Source: Periweissella cryptocerci (GTDB lineage Bacteria; Bacillota; Bacilli; Lactobacillales; Lactobacillaceae). Taken from it: a stretch of DNA of 64,000 bases. Both the position numbers and the translations under genes were made by a program. Positions 1-10,333 of the stretch are shown piece by piece. A model generated the notes under the pieces. The model was not told the DNA's origin. It saw only the letters and a list, made by a program, of their open reading frames with translations, and did not search any database. Numbering within the stretch: the stretch's first letter is position 1; each line of letters starts with the position of its first letter. The DNA lies in NCBI RefSeq assembly GCF_004358325.1, contig NZ_CP037940.1:2108001-2172000 (forward strand), read 5' to 3'.

Positions 1-732
1 GCTCACCGTGCCCACGCTTCTAACGTAGGTATCGCCTCAAACATCGCGCAAACCGCTGCTGGTTTCTTGATGGAAAAGGAAATCAAGTTCTTGGGTGGTG
101 CCGTTGAAGCACCAGCCCGTCCATTCGTTGCCATCCTTGGTGGTGCGAAGGTTTCTGACAAGATCGGTATCATCGAAAACCTCCTCGGCAAGGCTGACAA
201 GGTTATCGTTGGTGGTGGTATGGCTTACACTTTTGACGTTGCTAATGGCAAGAAGATTGGTAACTCATTGTTCGAAGCTGACAAGGTTGAATTGGCTAAG
301 GAATTGATTGAAAAGGCTGGCGACAAGCTTGTTCTTCCAATCGATGCTGTTACTGCTGATGCATTCTCAAACGATGCAAACATCGAAGTTACTGATGGTG
401 ACATCAAGGACGGTTACATGGGTCTTGATATTGGACCTAAGTCAATCGACCTCTTCAAGAAGACTCTTGATGGTGCTAAGACTGTTGTTTGGAACGGACC
501 TATGGGTGTGTTCGAAATGCCTAACTTTGCTAAGGGTACCCTTGAAGTTGGTTCATACCTTACTACTCTTGAAGGTGCAACTACTATCGTTGGTGGTGGT
601 GACTCAACTGCAGCGGCTCAACAATTGGGTATTGCTGATCAATTGACTCACATCTCAACTGGTGGTGGTGCTTCACTTGAATACCTTGAAGGTAAGGAAT
701 TACCAGGTATCGCAGCTATCTCAGAAAAGTAA
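1..732 (+). CDS. pgk: Phosphoglycerate kinase, C-terminal part (5' end outside window)
   Basis: Catalyses 1,3-bisphosphoglycerate + ADP to 3-phosphoglycerate + ATP in lower glycolysis, in the cytoplasm. The frame is open from base 1, so about 243 of the usual ~400 residues are present. Family marks seen: GGAKVSDK near fragment residue 43, [11 protein letters not shown], the nucleotide-site segment WNGPMGVFE near residue 164, GGGDSTAA near 199 and [15 protein letters not shown] near the end. Codon use is strongly biased (AAG, GGT, AAC, TTG/CTT), as expected for a very highly expressed gene and like eno, but unlike tpiA. A strong terminator follows at 798-828. In many Lactobacillales pgk is directly followed by tpiA; here a phosphonate operon lies between them. 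Confidence 0.97.
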   Translation, partial: AHRAHASNVGIASNIAQTAAGFLMEKEIKFLGGAVEAPARPFVAILGGAKVSDKIGIIENLLGKADKVIVGGGMAYTFDVANGKKIGNSLFEADKVELAKELIEKAGDKLVLPIDAVTADAFSNDANIEVTDGDIKDGYMGLDIGPKSIDLFKKTLDGAKTVVWNGPMGVFEMPNFAKGTLEVGSYLTTLEGATTIVGGGDSTAAAQQLGIADQLTHISTGGGASLEYLEGKELPGIAAISEK

Positions 733-797
733 TTTTGTAAGAAACTGAAAGCTTGCTTGCAGGTTTCGCCAAAATTAGTACGATTGAATAATAGAGA

Positions 798-828
798 AGT
801 CCTCGACAATTAAGTCGGGGGCTTTTTT
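798..828 (+). terminator. Rho-independent terminator of pgk
   Basis: A 10-bp stem (AGTCCTCGAC with GTCGGGGGCT, two G:T pairs) and a 6-nt loop are followed by a run of six T. It closes the pgk transcript and isolates it from the phosphonate operon. Confidence 0.85.
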
Positions 829-874
829 CGTGCTGCATCGAACGGTAGGATACTAAACCCCACTCTAGAAAAAT

Positions 875-906
875 AATCAATTTAATAAGTATTTATTCAA
901 TTGATT
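875..906. promoter_or_regulatory. Candidate operator upstream of the phosphonate operon
   Basis: Near-perfect inverted repeat: AATCAATTTAATAA at 875-888 and TTATTCAATTGATT at 893-906, one mismatch, 4-bp spacer. No T-run follows, so it is not a terminator. It lies 92 bp upstream of the phnD start and is the only such palindrome in the gap. A binding site for a regulator of phosphonate genes is an inference; no regulator gene lies in the operon. Confidence 0.45.
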
Positions 907-998
907 AGCATTTACGGGATAGATACACAAACATCGCAGGAAATATATGTGGGTACGTTATGCTACATGTAGTAACAAAACAAAGGAGATTTGCCCAC

Positions 999-2015
999 AT
1001 GAAAATATCACATATGACTGCATTAGCGGTTGGGATACTCACCATTGCCGTTTTGGCGGGGTGCTCGAGTAAAAGTGCCGCAACCAAAGATACAATTACG
1101 GTTGCTTTCTTGCCAAGCGCATCAGTTAAAGACATGACAGTATCACGAGATGAACTTAAGCAAAAATTAGAAACGGCAACGGGTAAAAAGATTAAATTAT
1201 TAACGACAACGGATTACAACATCACAATTGAAGCGATTGCCTCAGGTAAAGCACAAGTCGCCTATATTGGTTCATCAGCTTACGTGCAAGCACATGCGAA
1301 GAATAAAGCAGTCGTACCAATCGCCACAACGTCTGGCCCAACTGGGACTTTAAGTGGGGCTCAATATCACTCGTATTTTATGGTTAACAAACAAGATGCA
1401 CCTAAATATGAAAGCAACGGGAAATACTCAATTGATGATATTAAGGGGCAGAAGATTTCGTTTGTTTCAACTAGTTCGACATCAGGCTTCGAAGTGCCGA
1501 CCAATGTGTTGGCTAAGACATTCAACATCAAGGATAAGACTAAATTTTCCAAAAGCGGTGATTTCTTTTCGACTGTACTGTACGGAAATTCACACCAAGG
1601 CTCAGCGGTCAATTTGTTAAATGGGGATGCGGATGTTGCAGTATTTGATGATGAAGATATGACACCTTACTTGGAAGTTAAGTCTGGAAGTTGGGACAAG
1701 GTTGGCTCGACATTTGACGTAAAAAAAGATGCAGCGCAACCATTTAAACAATTTACGAACAAAGAGGTTGTGGCAATCGGTGTGAATCCAGTGCAAAATG
1801 ATCCGATTGTTGTTAATAAGCAAGGGCTAACAGCTGCCATGATTAAGAAGTTGACGACGGCGTTTACTTCGGCGGAATTTGCTAGTAATCAGAAATTAAT
1901 GGGAACCGATGATTCTAAAACACCAGCAATTTTTACCAAGCCCAGTGAGCAAGGGAAATTAGTGGTAACTGATGATAATTGGTATAAACCAACACACACA
2001 ATGATGGGGAAGTAA
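999..2015 (+). CDS. phnD: Phosphonate ABC transporter, substrate-binding lipoprotein
   Basis: Extracytoplasmic binding protein that would capture a phosphonate and deliver it to PhnCE. I chose the ATG at 999 because it follows the Shine-Dalgarno AAAGGAG and begins a lipoprotein signal peptide with lipobox LAGC (Cys22); an in-frame ATG at 960 has no such context. The 338-residue protein has the PhnD-type start of the mature domain (ITVAFLPSASVKDM) and a periplasmic-binding-protein fold pattern. It heads an operon in which phnC starts directly after its stop codon. Co-occurrence with phnX and phnW points to 2-aminoethylphosphonate as the ligand; this is inferred from context, since the family also binds phosphate and phosphite. 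Confidence 0.9.
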   Translation: MKISHMTALAVGILTIAVLAGCSSKSAATKDTITVAFLPSASVKDMTVSRDELKQKLETATGKKIKLLTTTDYNITIEAIASGKAQVAYIGSSAYVQAHAKNKAVVPIATTSGPTGTLSGAQYHSYFMVNKQDAPKYESNGKYSIDDIKGQKISFVSTSSTSGFEVPTNVLAKTFNIKDKTKFSKSGDFFSTVLYGNSHQGSAVNLLNGDADVAVFDDEDMTPYLEVKSGSWDKVGSTFDVKKDAAQPFKQFTNKEVVAIGVNPVQNDPIVVNKQGLTAAMIKKLTTAFTSAEFASNQKLMGTDDSKTPAIFTKPSEQGKLVVTDDNWYKPTHTMMGK

Positions 2016-2771
2016 ATGATGTTAGAGATTAAAGACATTTCAAAAACTTATGATAATGGGCATAAGGCGATTAAAAATATTAGTTTTTCAATCGCTGACG
2101 GCGAATTTTTATCAATTATTGGGCCTTCGGGTGCTGGTAAATCAACCGTTTTACGGAGCATCAATCAACTGATTACTGACGATAGTGGGCAAATTTTATT
2201 CAATGACCAAGATATTAGGCAAGCGAATAAGCAGCAACTACGTAAAATACGTGCCCAAATTGGGATGGTGTTTCAAAACTATAATTTGGTGGGCCGATTG
2301 AGTGCGATTGAAAATGTCTTGCACGGTGCACTCGGTCGTAAGTCAACTATAAGTGGGGCATTGGGGTGGTATACACTCAGTGAAAAGCAATCCGCAGCCG
2401 CGTTACTAGACTTAGTGGGACTAGGTGACTTTATATACACGCGAGCCAATGAATTATCTGGGGGACAGATGCAACGCGTTGGAATTGCGCGGGCGCTGAT
2501 GCAGGAACCCAAAATTATTTTAACGGATGAACCAATCGCGTCATTGGATCCACAATCAACCACTGTGGTAATGGATTATTTGAAAAAGATTGCCGTGGAG
2601 ATGAATATTACGGTCATTGCTAATCTACACCAAGTTGAAATCGCTAAAAAATATTCGGATCATATTGTGGGCATCAATAATGGACAGGTCGTCTTTAATG
2701 GCCAGCCAAACGAATTGACACCGGCTCAAATTGTCAATGTATACGGAAACGACGTTGGGGCAATCGAATGA
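2016..2771 (+). CDS. phnC: Phosphonate ABC transporter, ATP-binding protein
   Basis: ATPase that energises phosphonate import. In 251 residues it shows Walker A GPSGAGKS (36-43), a Q-loop region (FQNYNLVGRLSA), the signature LSGGQMQRVGIARAL near 147, and Walker B IILTDEPIASLDP near 167-179 with the catalytic Glu. The length is normal for PhnC (about 250). The start follows the phnD stop without a gap; the second codon is also ATG, so the start could be one codon later. It overlaps phnE by 4 bp, indicating translational coupling. Confidence 0.93.
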   Translation: MMLEIKDISKTYDNGHKAIKNISFSIADGEFLSIIGPSGAGKSTVLRSINQLITDDSGQILFNDQDIRQANKQQLRKIRAQIGMVFQNYNLVGRLSAIENVLHGALGRKSTISGALGWYTLSEKQSAAALLDLVGLGDFIYTRANELSGGQMQRVGIARALMQEPKIILTDEPIASLDPQSTTVVMDYLKKIAVEMNITVIANLHQVEIAKKYSDHIVGINNGQVVFNGQPNELTPAQIVNVYGNDVGAIE

Positions 2772-3574
2772 TGACTGATAATGGACAAGCAATGCAGCAG
2801 TATTTTGGTAAACGTAAGTTAGTGATGTGGTCGATTACGCTTATCATTGTGGGGATTTACGTAGTGACCGCGCTATTTGTTAATTATGATAGTACTTCAG
2901 TATTCACAACGGTACCGAAAGGTGTGACGTGGTTGTTGGCAAACTTTGTGCCGACAAGTAAGTCCATGGCGACAATTCCGGCAATTATTATCGCGATGAT
3001 TGGTACGGTTGGCATGTCGGTTTCTGCGAGTTTGATTGGGGCGGTTTTCGCACTATTCGCGGCGATTGTTGGTTCAGCAGTGACCGGAATTTATAAACCG
3101 CTACAAGTTGCAACCCGAATTTTTGCTTCATTTTTCCGGAATATTCCATTGGTTGCGTGGGCGATGATTCTCTTGTTCTCGTTTAAACAAAATGATCTCA
3201 CTGGATTTTTAGCCCTCTTTTTTACGAGTTTTGGCTATTTAACCAGAGCATTTATGGAAACAATTGAAGACACGGCCGGACCAGCGATTGAGGCGTTAAA
3301 AGCGACAGGTGCGAGCTATTGGCAAATTGTGTTTCGCGGGGTCGTTCCAATGGCTGCAACGTCACTGATGAGTTGGTTACTGTATATGGTTGAAAATAAT
3401 GTTCGTGATGCGACCTTAGTCGGCATGTTAACAGGGACTGGAATTGGTTTCTTGTTTGATTATTACTACAAGAGTTTTGATTATGATGTTGTTGGGATTG
3501 TAATCTTAGTAACGGTAGTGGTGGTGGTTGCGCTGGAAATGATTTCAAATAAAGTACGGAGGTTAATTATGTAA
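2768..3574 (+). CDS. phnE: Phosphonate ABC transporter permease, first subunit
   Basis: Integral membrane subunit of 268 residues with about six hydrophobic segments. The cytoplasmic EAA-type loop that docks on the ATPase is seen around residues 176-195 (EALKATGASYWQIVFRGVVP). It begins ATGATG, overlapping the end of phnC. The next gene is a paralogue with a nearly identical loop, so the transporter is probably a PhnE1-PhnE2 heterodimer, as in several Firmicutes PhnCDEE systems. Confidence 0.9.
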   Translation: MMTDNGQAMQQYFGKRKLVMWSITLIIVGIYVVTALFVNYDSTSVFTTVPKGVTWLLANFVPTSKSMATIPAIIIAMIGTVGMSVSASLIGAVFALFAAIVGSAVTGIYKPLQVATRIFASFFRNIPLVAWAMILLFSFKQNDLTGFLALFFTSFGYLTRAFMETIEDTAGPAIEALKATGASYWQIVFRGVVPMAATSLMSWLLYMVENNVRDATLVGMLTGTGIGFLFDYYYKSFDYDVVGIVILVTVVVVVALEMISNKVRRLIM

Positions 3575-4440
3575 TGGATGAAAAAATAACTTTATCTAAG
3601 CAAATGTTAGTAATCCGAGCGACACAGTCAAGTCGGAACCCAGGTGTCATGAAGCGTCCGTTTTCTAAGAGTCGGTTTGCAACGCAAGCTGCATTTGCCG
3701 TAATGGGTGGGATTACGCTTGTTTACATGGTTACGATGAATACTGGTAATGTTAATTTGGTTAAGGCCGTGGCGGCGTTTTTGACTAATATCAAATTTAT
3801 GTTTTTACAGCCGACAATCAATAGTGACTTGCCTAAACTACTAGTTGCGGTTGCCGTGACAGTTTCGCTAGCGATTCTGACAACCATTATGGGAGCCCTA
3901 ATCGCGTTTTTTACCGGCTTACTTGGTGCGCGAAACTTGAGTACTAAACGCCGGTCGAATACTATTCGGATGGTGATGGCGGCAATTCGGGCGGTGCCAA
4001 CAATTCTCTGGGTGCTGATTTTTGCGATTAACTCGCAATTAGGTGCGACAGCGGCGATTATTGGTCTGAATTTTCACAGTATTGCCTATTTAACCAAGGC
4101 TTACTCTGAAGAGTTTGAAGCAATTAATCCCGGAACTTTGGAGGCACTCCGGTCGACGGGGGCAAGCTACTGGCAGATTGTTTTTCAGGCGGTTTTACCA
4201 TCAGTGATTCCAACTTTATTATCGTGGACATTCATTCGCTTAGAAATTAATTTTGCCAATGCGATTGCGGTTGGTGCGGCGGCCGGTGCGGGCGGGATTG
4301 GGTATAATTTATACCTCGATGGCACGTATTACTTTGATTTTCATGCAGTTGGAACGATTGTGTACATGTTATTGGTAGTCATATTAGTCTTTGAATTTAT
4401 CTCAATGCGTCTACGGACACACTATTTGCAAAAGAACTAA
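3574..4440 (+). CDS. phnE: Phosphonate ABC transporter permease, second subunit
   Basis: Second PhnE-type permease, 288 residues. The N-terminal cytoplasmic tail (about 40 residues, KRPFSKSRFATQAAF) is longer than in the first, then come several transmembrane helices and the EAA loop EALRSTGASYWQIVFQAVLP. Start and preceding stop share a base (TAATG). The C-terminus is followed by 46 bp and then phnX, all on one strand without a terminator, so the transporter and the catabolic enzymes are probably one transcript. Confidence 0.9.
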   Translation: MDEKITLSKQMLVIRATQSSRNPGVMKRPFSKSRFATQAAFAVMGGITLVYMVTMNTGNVNLVKAVAAFLTNIKFMFLQPTINSDLPKLLVAVAVTVSLAILTTIMGALIAFFTGLLGARNLSTKRRSNTIRMVMAAIRAVPTILWVLIFAINSQLGATAAIIGLNFHSIAYLTKAYSEEFEAINPGTLEALRSTGASYWQIVFQAVLPSVIPTLLSWTFIRLEINFANAIAVGAAAGAGGIGYNLYLDGTYYFDFHAVGTIVYMLLVVILVFEFISMRLRTHYLQKN

Positions 4441-4486
4441 TGCAGAACAAATTAGTCAAAACCAATGGAATAACAAAGGGGAAAAG

Positions 4487-5263
4487 ATGACAATTAACGC
4501 AGTGATTTTTGATTGGGCCGGTACAACGGTTGATTTTGGGAGTGAAGCGCCAATTTTGGCATTTAAAGGGGCGTTCAACAAATTTGATATTCCGGTGACC
4601 GAAGCAGAAATTCGGCAAGATATGGGTATGGCTAAGCGGGAGCACATTGAAAAAATATTGGCATTGGTTGATGCACGGGTTACTTTGGATCATGCAACCT
4701 TACCTGCGACGGATGTGTTATATGCTGAATTTGAAAAAGAATTGAATCGTATTTTAGGTGGTGACACAGTCATGTTACCGGGCGTGGTCAATGCTGTTAG
4801 TAAACTGCGGGAGCACGATATTAAGATTGGTTCAACGACCGGTTATACGAGCGCAATGCTAGATATTGTGGCCAAGCGCACGGCGCTACTTGGGTATTTG
4901 CCCGATGTGTTAGTAACGCCAGATAAAGTTGGGGTAGGGCGCCCAGCACCGGTGATGATTAACTATAACTTGCAGCAGTTCGGATTAACTAATCGGGATG
5001 GAGTTATCAAAATTGGGGACACTGTGGTGGATATTCAAGAAGCCCAAAATGCTGGTGTCATTCCAGTCGGCGTAATTGATGGTAGTAGCTTGCTAGGCTA
5101 TAGTGAGGAATCGTGGAAAGCGTTAACTGCTGTTGAACGCGAGGTTCAGCGTGAGGTTGCCCGTCGCAAATTTATTGTAGCCGGAGCAGAATACGTCATT
5201 AATAACATGGCAGAATTACCTGAATTAATCGCAAGCTTAAACAAAACGGAGGCGGTTCAATAA
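4487..5263 (+). CDS. phnX: Phosphonoacetaldehyde hydrolase (phosphonatase)
   Basis: HAD-superfamily enzyme that splits phosphonoacetaldehyde into acetaldehyde and phosphate. The frame extends upstream into phnE, but the ATG at 4487 is right: it follows AAAGGGGAAAAG and begins the typical N-terminus MTINAVIFDWAGTTVD with nucleophile Asp9. The Schiff-base lysine that sets phosphonatases apart from other HAD enzymes is seen in MGMAKREHI (Lys50). The later acidic motif KIGDTVVDIQEA is present. At 258 residues it is near the usual length (~265). It overlaps phnW by one base. Together with PhnW it forms the two-step aminoethylphosphonate pathway. Confidence 0.93.
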   Translation: MTINAVIFDWAGTTVDFGSEAPILAFKGAFNKFDIPVTEAEIRQDMGMAKREHIEKILALVDARVTLDHATLPATDVLYAEFEKELNRILGGDTVMLPGVVNAVSKLREHDIKIGSTTGYTSAMLDIVAKRTALLGYLPDVLVTPDKVGVGRPAPVMINYNLQQFGLTNRDGVIKIGDTVVDIQEAQNAGVIPVGVIDGSSLLGYSEESWKALTAVEREVQREVARRKFIVAGAEYVINNMAELPELIASLNKTEAVQ

Positions 5264-6390
5264 TGTCTGATTATATTTTACTTACACCGGGTCCTTTAAC
5301 TACTAGCCAAGCAGTCAAAGAAACGATGTTGAATGATTGGAGCACATGGGATGTTGATTATAATGAAACAACGCAATGGATTCGCCGGGAATTATTACGG
5401 ATTGCACACGTTTCGGAAGAAGATTACACAGCTGTTTTAATTCAAGGGAGCGGCAGCTATGGGATTGAAAGTGTGATTAACACCGGAATTACCGCCGAAG
5501 ATACTATTTTAGTATTAGAAAATGGCGCTTACGGCCGTCGAATGGCCCAAATGGCGAAAGGCTACGGTATTAATACGCTCGAATTGACGTTTGCGGAAGA
5601 TCAACCAGTAGACGCTAACCAAGTGGCCGCATTTTTGGAATTGCACCCGGAAGTGACGCACTTAGGAATGGTTCACCTAGAAACGACAACGGGAATTTTG
5701 AATCCGGTGAGTGAAGTCTTGGTTGATGCGCACGAACGCGGTATCGAAACAATTGTTGATGCGATGAGCAGTTTCGGTGGGATGCCTATTGACGTAGCCG
5801 CTTGGAATCCCAGTTACTTGGTTTCCAGTGCTAATAAGGCAATTCAAGGTGTCCCAGGCTTCGCATTTGTGATTGCGAAAAGGGAAGTTCTTAATCAACA
5901 TAGTACGACGGCTCGCTCACTTTCACTGGATTTATATGATCAAAACCATGAGATGGATACGCATAATGGTAAGTGGCGCTTCACTTCACCCACACACGTC
6001 GTTTATGCGTTTGCAAAGGCTTTGGAAGAACTGCGAGCAGAGGGTGGAGTAGCTGCCCGGTACGCGCGTTACGCAAACAATCAACAAAAACTTGAACGTG
6101 GCATGCACGCATTAGGTTTTAAAACGATTTTAGCGGATGACGTGCAATCACCCATTATCACGTCATACATGTTTCCGACAGCTGATTTTGATTTTCAACG
6201 GTTCTATGATTACCTGAAAGCTAAACGGTTTGTGATATATCCAGGAAAAGTTTCAAAATTGCCAACATTTCGCTTAGGCAATATTGGTGAAATCTATGAT
6301 GCCGATATTGATGAGCTGTTAACCGCCATTGCGGGTTATGATATTTTACCAATCCCTGTGTTAGCAGATTTTAAGACGATTACAGATTAA
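5263..6390 (+). CDS. phnW: 2-aminoethylphosphonate--pyruvate transaminase
   Basis: PLP-dependent class V aminotransferase that converts 2-aminoethylphosphonate + pyruvate to phosphonoacetaldehyde + alanine; the product is the PhnX substrate. The 375 residues match the family length. Seen: N-terminus LLTPGPLTTSQAVKETM, the DWSTWDVDYNE segment typical of PhnW, GSGSYGIESV in the cofactor pocket, the VDAMSSFGG aspartate region, and the PLP lysine in SSANKAIQGVPGF (Lys192). It starts at TAATG overlapping phnX and ends the operon, which is closed by a terminator at 6406-6446. Confidence 0.95.
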   Translation: MSDYILLTPGPLTTSQAVKETMLNDWSTWDVDYNETTQWIRRELLRIAHVSEEDYTAVLIQGSGSYGIESVINTGITAEDTILVLENGAYGRRMAQMAKGYGINTLELTFAEDQPVDANQVAAFLELHPEVTHLGMVHLETTTGILNPVSEVLVDAHERGIETIVDAMSSFGGMPIDVAAWNPSYLVSSANKAIQGVPGFAFVIAKREVLNQHSTTARSLSLDLYDQNHEMDTHNGKWRFTSPTHVVYAFAKALEELRAEGGVAARYARYANNQQKLERGMHALGFKTILADDVQSPIITSYMFPTADFDFQRFYDYLKAKRFVIYPGKVSKLPTFRLGNIGEIYDADIDELLTAIAGYDILPIPVLADFKTITD

Positions 6391-6405
6391 GCTTAAGTAC
6401 GATAC

Positions 6406-6446
6406 AACACTCAGAGCTAGGCTAAACTGTCTCCGAGTGTTTTTTG
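6406..6446 (+). terminator. Terminator of the phosphonate operon
   Basis: AACACTCAGAG pairs with CTCCGAGTGTT around a loop of about 13 nt, one mismatch, followed by T6. It separates the phn operon from tpiA. Confidence 0.8.
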
Positions 6447-6545
6447 TGTGCCGGGCATGAGAATAATCTTTTGCAGGGTTCGATGAGCGCGCTTTCATGA
6501 AATACAGTATAATAGGTAACAGATATAATAAAGGGGGTATGCAAT

Positions 6546-7301
6546 ATGCGTGTACCGTTTGTCGCTGCTAATTGGAAAATGAACAAAACCTTACCGGAGG
6601 CGCTTGACTTTATCGAGCAAATTCGAGGAAAGTTACCAGCTGAAAACAATGTTGAATCATTAATTTGTGCGCAAAGTTTATTCTTAAGTCAAATGATGAC
6701 CGCCGCGGATGCAGAACCAGTGAAAATTGGGGCTGAGAACGTCTTTTGGGAAGATGCTGGGGCATTTACTGGTGAGACTAGCCCTAAGGCTGTGGCGAGC
6801 TTAGGCGTGAACTATGTGCTAATTGGTCATAGTGAACGACGAAACTATTTTCGAGAAACTGACGAAATGGTCAATAACAAAGTTCGGGCCGTTTTACGCA
6901 ACGGTATGAAGCCAATTATTTGTGTGGACGAAACGATGGGACAACGCGAATCAAATGAAAAAGTCCATTGGGTCGTTTCCCAAGTCATCGAAGCACTAAA
7001 AGGGGTTAAGGCGGAAGATGCGGCTAAGATTACGATTGCGTATGAACCTTCATGGGCAATTGGGACGGCTGCCGCTTCAGCACAACAAGCGGAAGATGGT
7101 TGCTACTTAATTCGGCAAACTATCGCGGATGTCTATAATGACGCGTGTGCCGAACAAGTTCGGATTTTGTATGGTGGCTCAGTTAAGCCAAGTAATCAAG
7201 CGGCCTTAATGGCGATGCCAAGTATCGATGGTGTCCTTGTTGGGGATGCGTCACTAGATCCAGAGACCTTTCTCGAACTAGTAAATTACGACGCAAAGTA
7301 A
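6546..7301 (+). CDS. tpiA: Triosephosphate isomerase
   Basis: Interconverts dihydroxyacetone phosphate and glyceraldehyde 3-phosphate. In 251 residues: ANWKMNKT with the active-site Lys, IGHSERR with His95, YEP with Glu167, and YGGSVKPSN. Two otherwise well conserved phosphate-grip elements deviate: the lid loop reads PSWAIGTAAAS where PxWAIGTGK is usual, and the final loop reads GVLVGDAS where VGGAS is common. Codon use is ordinary, unlike the optimised pgk and eno. SD AAGGGGGT lies before the ATG, and a TATAAT box is at 6508-6513 without a clear -35. Low triose-isomerase flux in a phosphoketolase-type fermenter could explain the relaxed sequence; that is inference. Confidence 0.93.
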   Translation: MRVPFVAANWKMNKTLPEALDFIEQIRGKLPAENNVESLICAQSLFLSQMMTAADAEPVKIGAENVFWEDAGAFTGETSPKAVASLGVNYVLIGHSERRNYFRETDEMVNNKVRAVLRNGMKPIICVDETMGQRESNEKVHWVVSQVIEALKGVKAEDAAKITIAYEPSWAIGTAAASAQQAEDGCYLIRQTIADVYNDACAEQVRILYGGSVKPSNQAALMAMPSIDGVLVGDASLDPETFLELVNYDAK

Positions 7302-7339
7302 AGTTCTTGTGAATTAACTAATAATGTAAGTTATTATCG

Positions 7340-7368
7340 TTGTAATTTGGATTTAAAAAATATACAAT
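7340..7368 (+). promoter_or_regulatory. Promoter of eno
   Basis: TTGTAA (7340-7345), 17-bp spacer, TACAAT (7363-7368), 48 bp upstream of the eno start. No terminator separates tpiA from eno, so eno can be transcribed both alone and from tpiA. Confidence 0.6.
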
Positions 7369-7398
7369 TAGAGACGGTAAAACTAATAAACTAACTGA

Positions 7399-8742
<1,344 letters not shown>

Positions 8743-8760
8743 TTCATTCTTGAATTTGAT

Positions 8761-8793
8761 AAAAACACTGACTTTCGGGTCGGTGTTTTTTTG
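8761..8793 (+). terminator. Terminator of eno
   Basis: AAAACACTGAC pairs with GTCGGTGTTTT around TTTCGG, followed by T-rich sequence. Confidence 0.85.
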
Positions 8794-9022
8794 TTTTAGA
8801 AAATATATTGATAGACACTTGCATTTGGCAGGGGGCGCTCGCAACTGAAATTATGGTAATTTAAGACGCTTAATAAGGTGCATTATGGACTTTTTAAGTA
8901 TACGAGTTAAACGTTTTACTGTTTTTACAAAAAAGTCATAATTTGGACACAGAAAAAACCTAATGCAAACGGTAGTATAAATATATTGGAAAACAACAAT
9001 AAGAAAAAAGGAGATTTTTGAC

Positions 9023-10030
9023 ATGAACAAAATTATCAAAAAATTATTTTTGGTTACTATTTCAGCTGGTTTGATATGGGGGGTAGTGCCATTTACATCA
9101 GTTGTAACAGGGCAAACGGTCAGTGCCAATAAGAAAGTTAAGAAAGTCAAGAAGGTCAAGAAAGCACAGAAAGTCAATATTACGGTTAAATATGTAAGCG
9201 GTAATAAAATTCTTAAAAGTACAAAAGTTAAAGTAAATAAAGGAAAGAAATTTAAAGCAAAAAAGTTATCATTTTCAGGTTATAAAGCACCAAAAAAAAT
9301 TAAAGCAGTGAAGGTTTCAAAGCCTAAGACTATAAAAATTAAGTACACCGCGAAAAAATACAAAATTACATTAAAACATGTTAATGGATCTAAGATTCTT
9401 AAGAAAACCACGAAACAAGTTAAATATGGAACAAAGTATAAAGTATCGCCCGAAAAGTTTACAGGATTAAAACATATTTCTAGCTCAGTTTCATCATTCA
9501 CGGTAAAGGGTAATCGAACAATTACACTTAAGTATGCTAAAAATGCATCCATTGGTTCTTTGAACAATCCAGTACCTTATGGTAAAACCATTAAGATTAA
9601 AGACAAGTACGGTTATACGCAAACAATTGGTTTGGTAACGAGCACTAAATTATTGGATCACTTTATCAGTGTAGGTGTCGCAATTCATCAAAAAACAGGA
9701 TTTAATTTTTATCACTCAGATGATGCTGATTTGGCTACTAAATCAGGCGTGTATGTCACTGAAGGATATTCAGACAGTTACTGGGGAAGCAGTGTTTTTC
9801 CAACTTCAGAAAAAGTATATGCAGGAGAAACTTTGGCTGGAATAATAACGTTTGATTCTACGCATATCAGTAATAATAAAGTTGATAACTACCTTGTTAA
9901 ATATTCTGTGATGGATGCGGATCCCGTTTATTTGGCTGTTAAAGGGGGCAGTTCAAATTTGGATGTTAATGACTTGATAAAAAATACTAATAAATCAAAC
10001 ATTAATTTATTAGGTACGAAGTTACCATAA
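9023..10030 (+). CDS. Secreted lysine-rich protein with MucBP-like repeats
   Basis: 335 residues. A signal peptide (MNKIIKKLFLVTISAGLI..., probable cleavage near TVSAN) is followed by a basic tract with repeated KKV units, then two imperfect beta-rich repeats of about 60-65 residues (ITVKYVSGNKILKSTKVKV near 51 and ITLKHVNGSKILKKTTKQV near 114) that resemble MucBP-type domains. The C-terminal half (from about 180, starting NPVPYGKTIKIKD) is less basic and resembles DUF4352-type extracellular domains; that match is from memory and weak. No LPXTG motif is present, so retention may rest on charge. SD AAAGGAG precedes the ATG. It is monocistronic. Its function is unknown; adhesion or wall binding is a guess. 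Confidence 0.75.
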   Translation: MNKIIKKLFLVTISAGLIWGVVPFTSVVTGQTVSANKKVKKVKKVKKAQKVNITVKYVSGNKILKSTKVKVNKGKKFKAKKLSFSGYKAPKKIKAVKVSKPKTIKIKYTAKKYKITLKHVNGSKILKKTTKQVKYGTKYKVSPEKFTGLKHISSSVSSFTVKGNRTITLKYAKNASIGSLNNPVPYGKTIKIKDKYGYTQTIGLVTSTKLLDHFISVGVAIHQKTGFNFYHSDDADLATKSGVYVTEGYSDSYWGSSVFPTSEKVYAGETLAGIITFDSTHISNNKVDNYLVKYSVMDADPVYLAVKGGSSNLDVNDLIKNTNKSNINLLGTKLP

Positions 10031-10071
10031 TAAAGCTCAATTTAGTTTCGGTGTTTAATTACACGTCAAAG

Positions 10072-10117
10072 CACTCGCTTTTTCTTTTGCTCGGATGAGG
10101 AGAAAGCGGGTGTTTTT
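10072..10117 (+). terminator. Terminator after the MucBP-like protein gene
   Basis: CACTCGCTTTTTC pairs with GAGAAAGCGGGTG, followed by T5. Confidence 0.8.
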
Positions 10118-10333
10118 GTGATGATTTTTTAGTTAGAAATTGATATGCGTATATATTTAATGTTGTAATTTTCTAAATGAAACTCTAAACATTTAGGTGT
10201 GTCGGCGTAGAATTGACATAATCTGCCAAAAACTTCAATTTATCCTCCGGAATAATTTCATATACTTCAATTATACTGATTGGTATATAAAACTAAATAA
10301 AGTCGCTTGTCAGTAGCAGATTGGAGTTTAACC

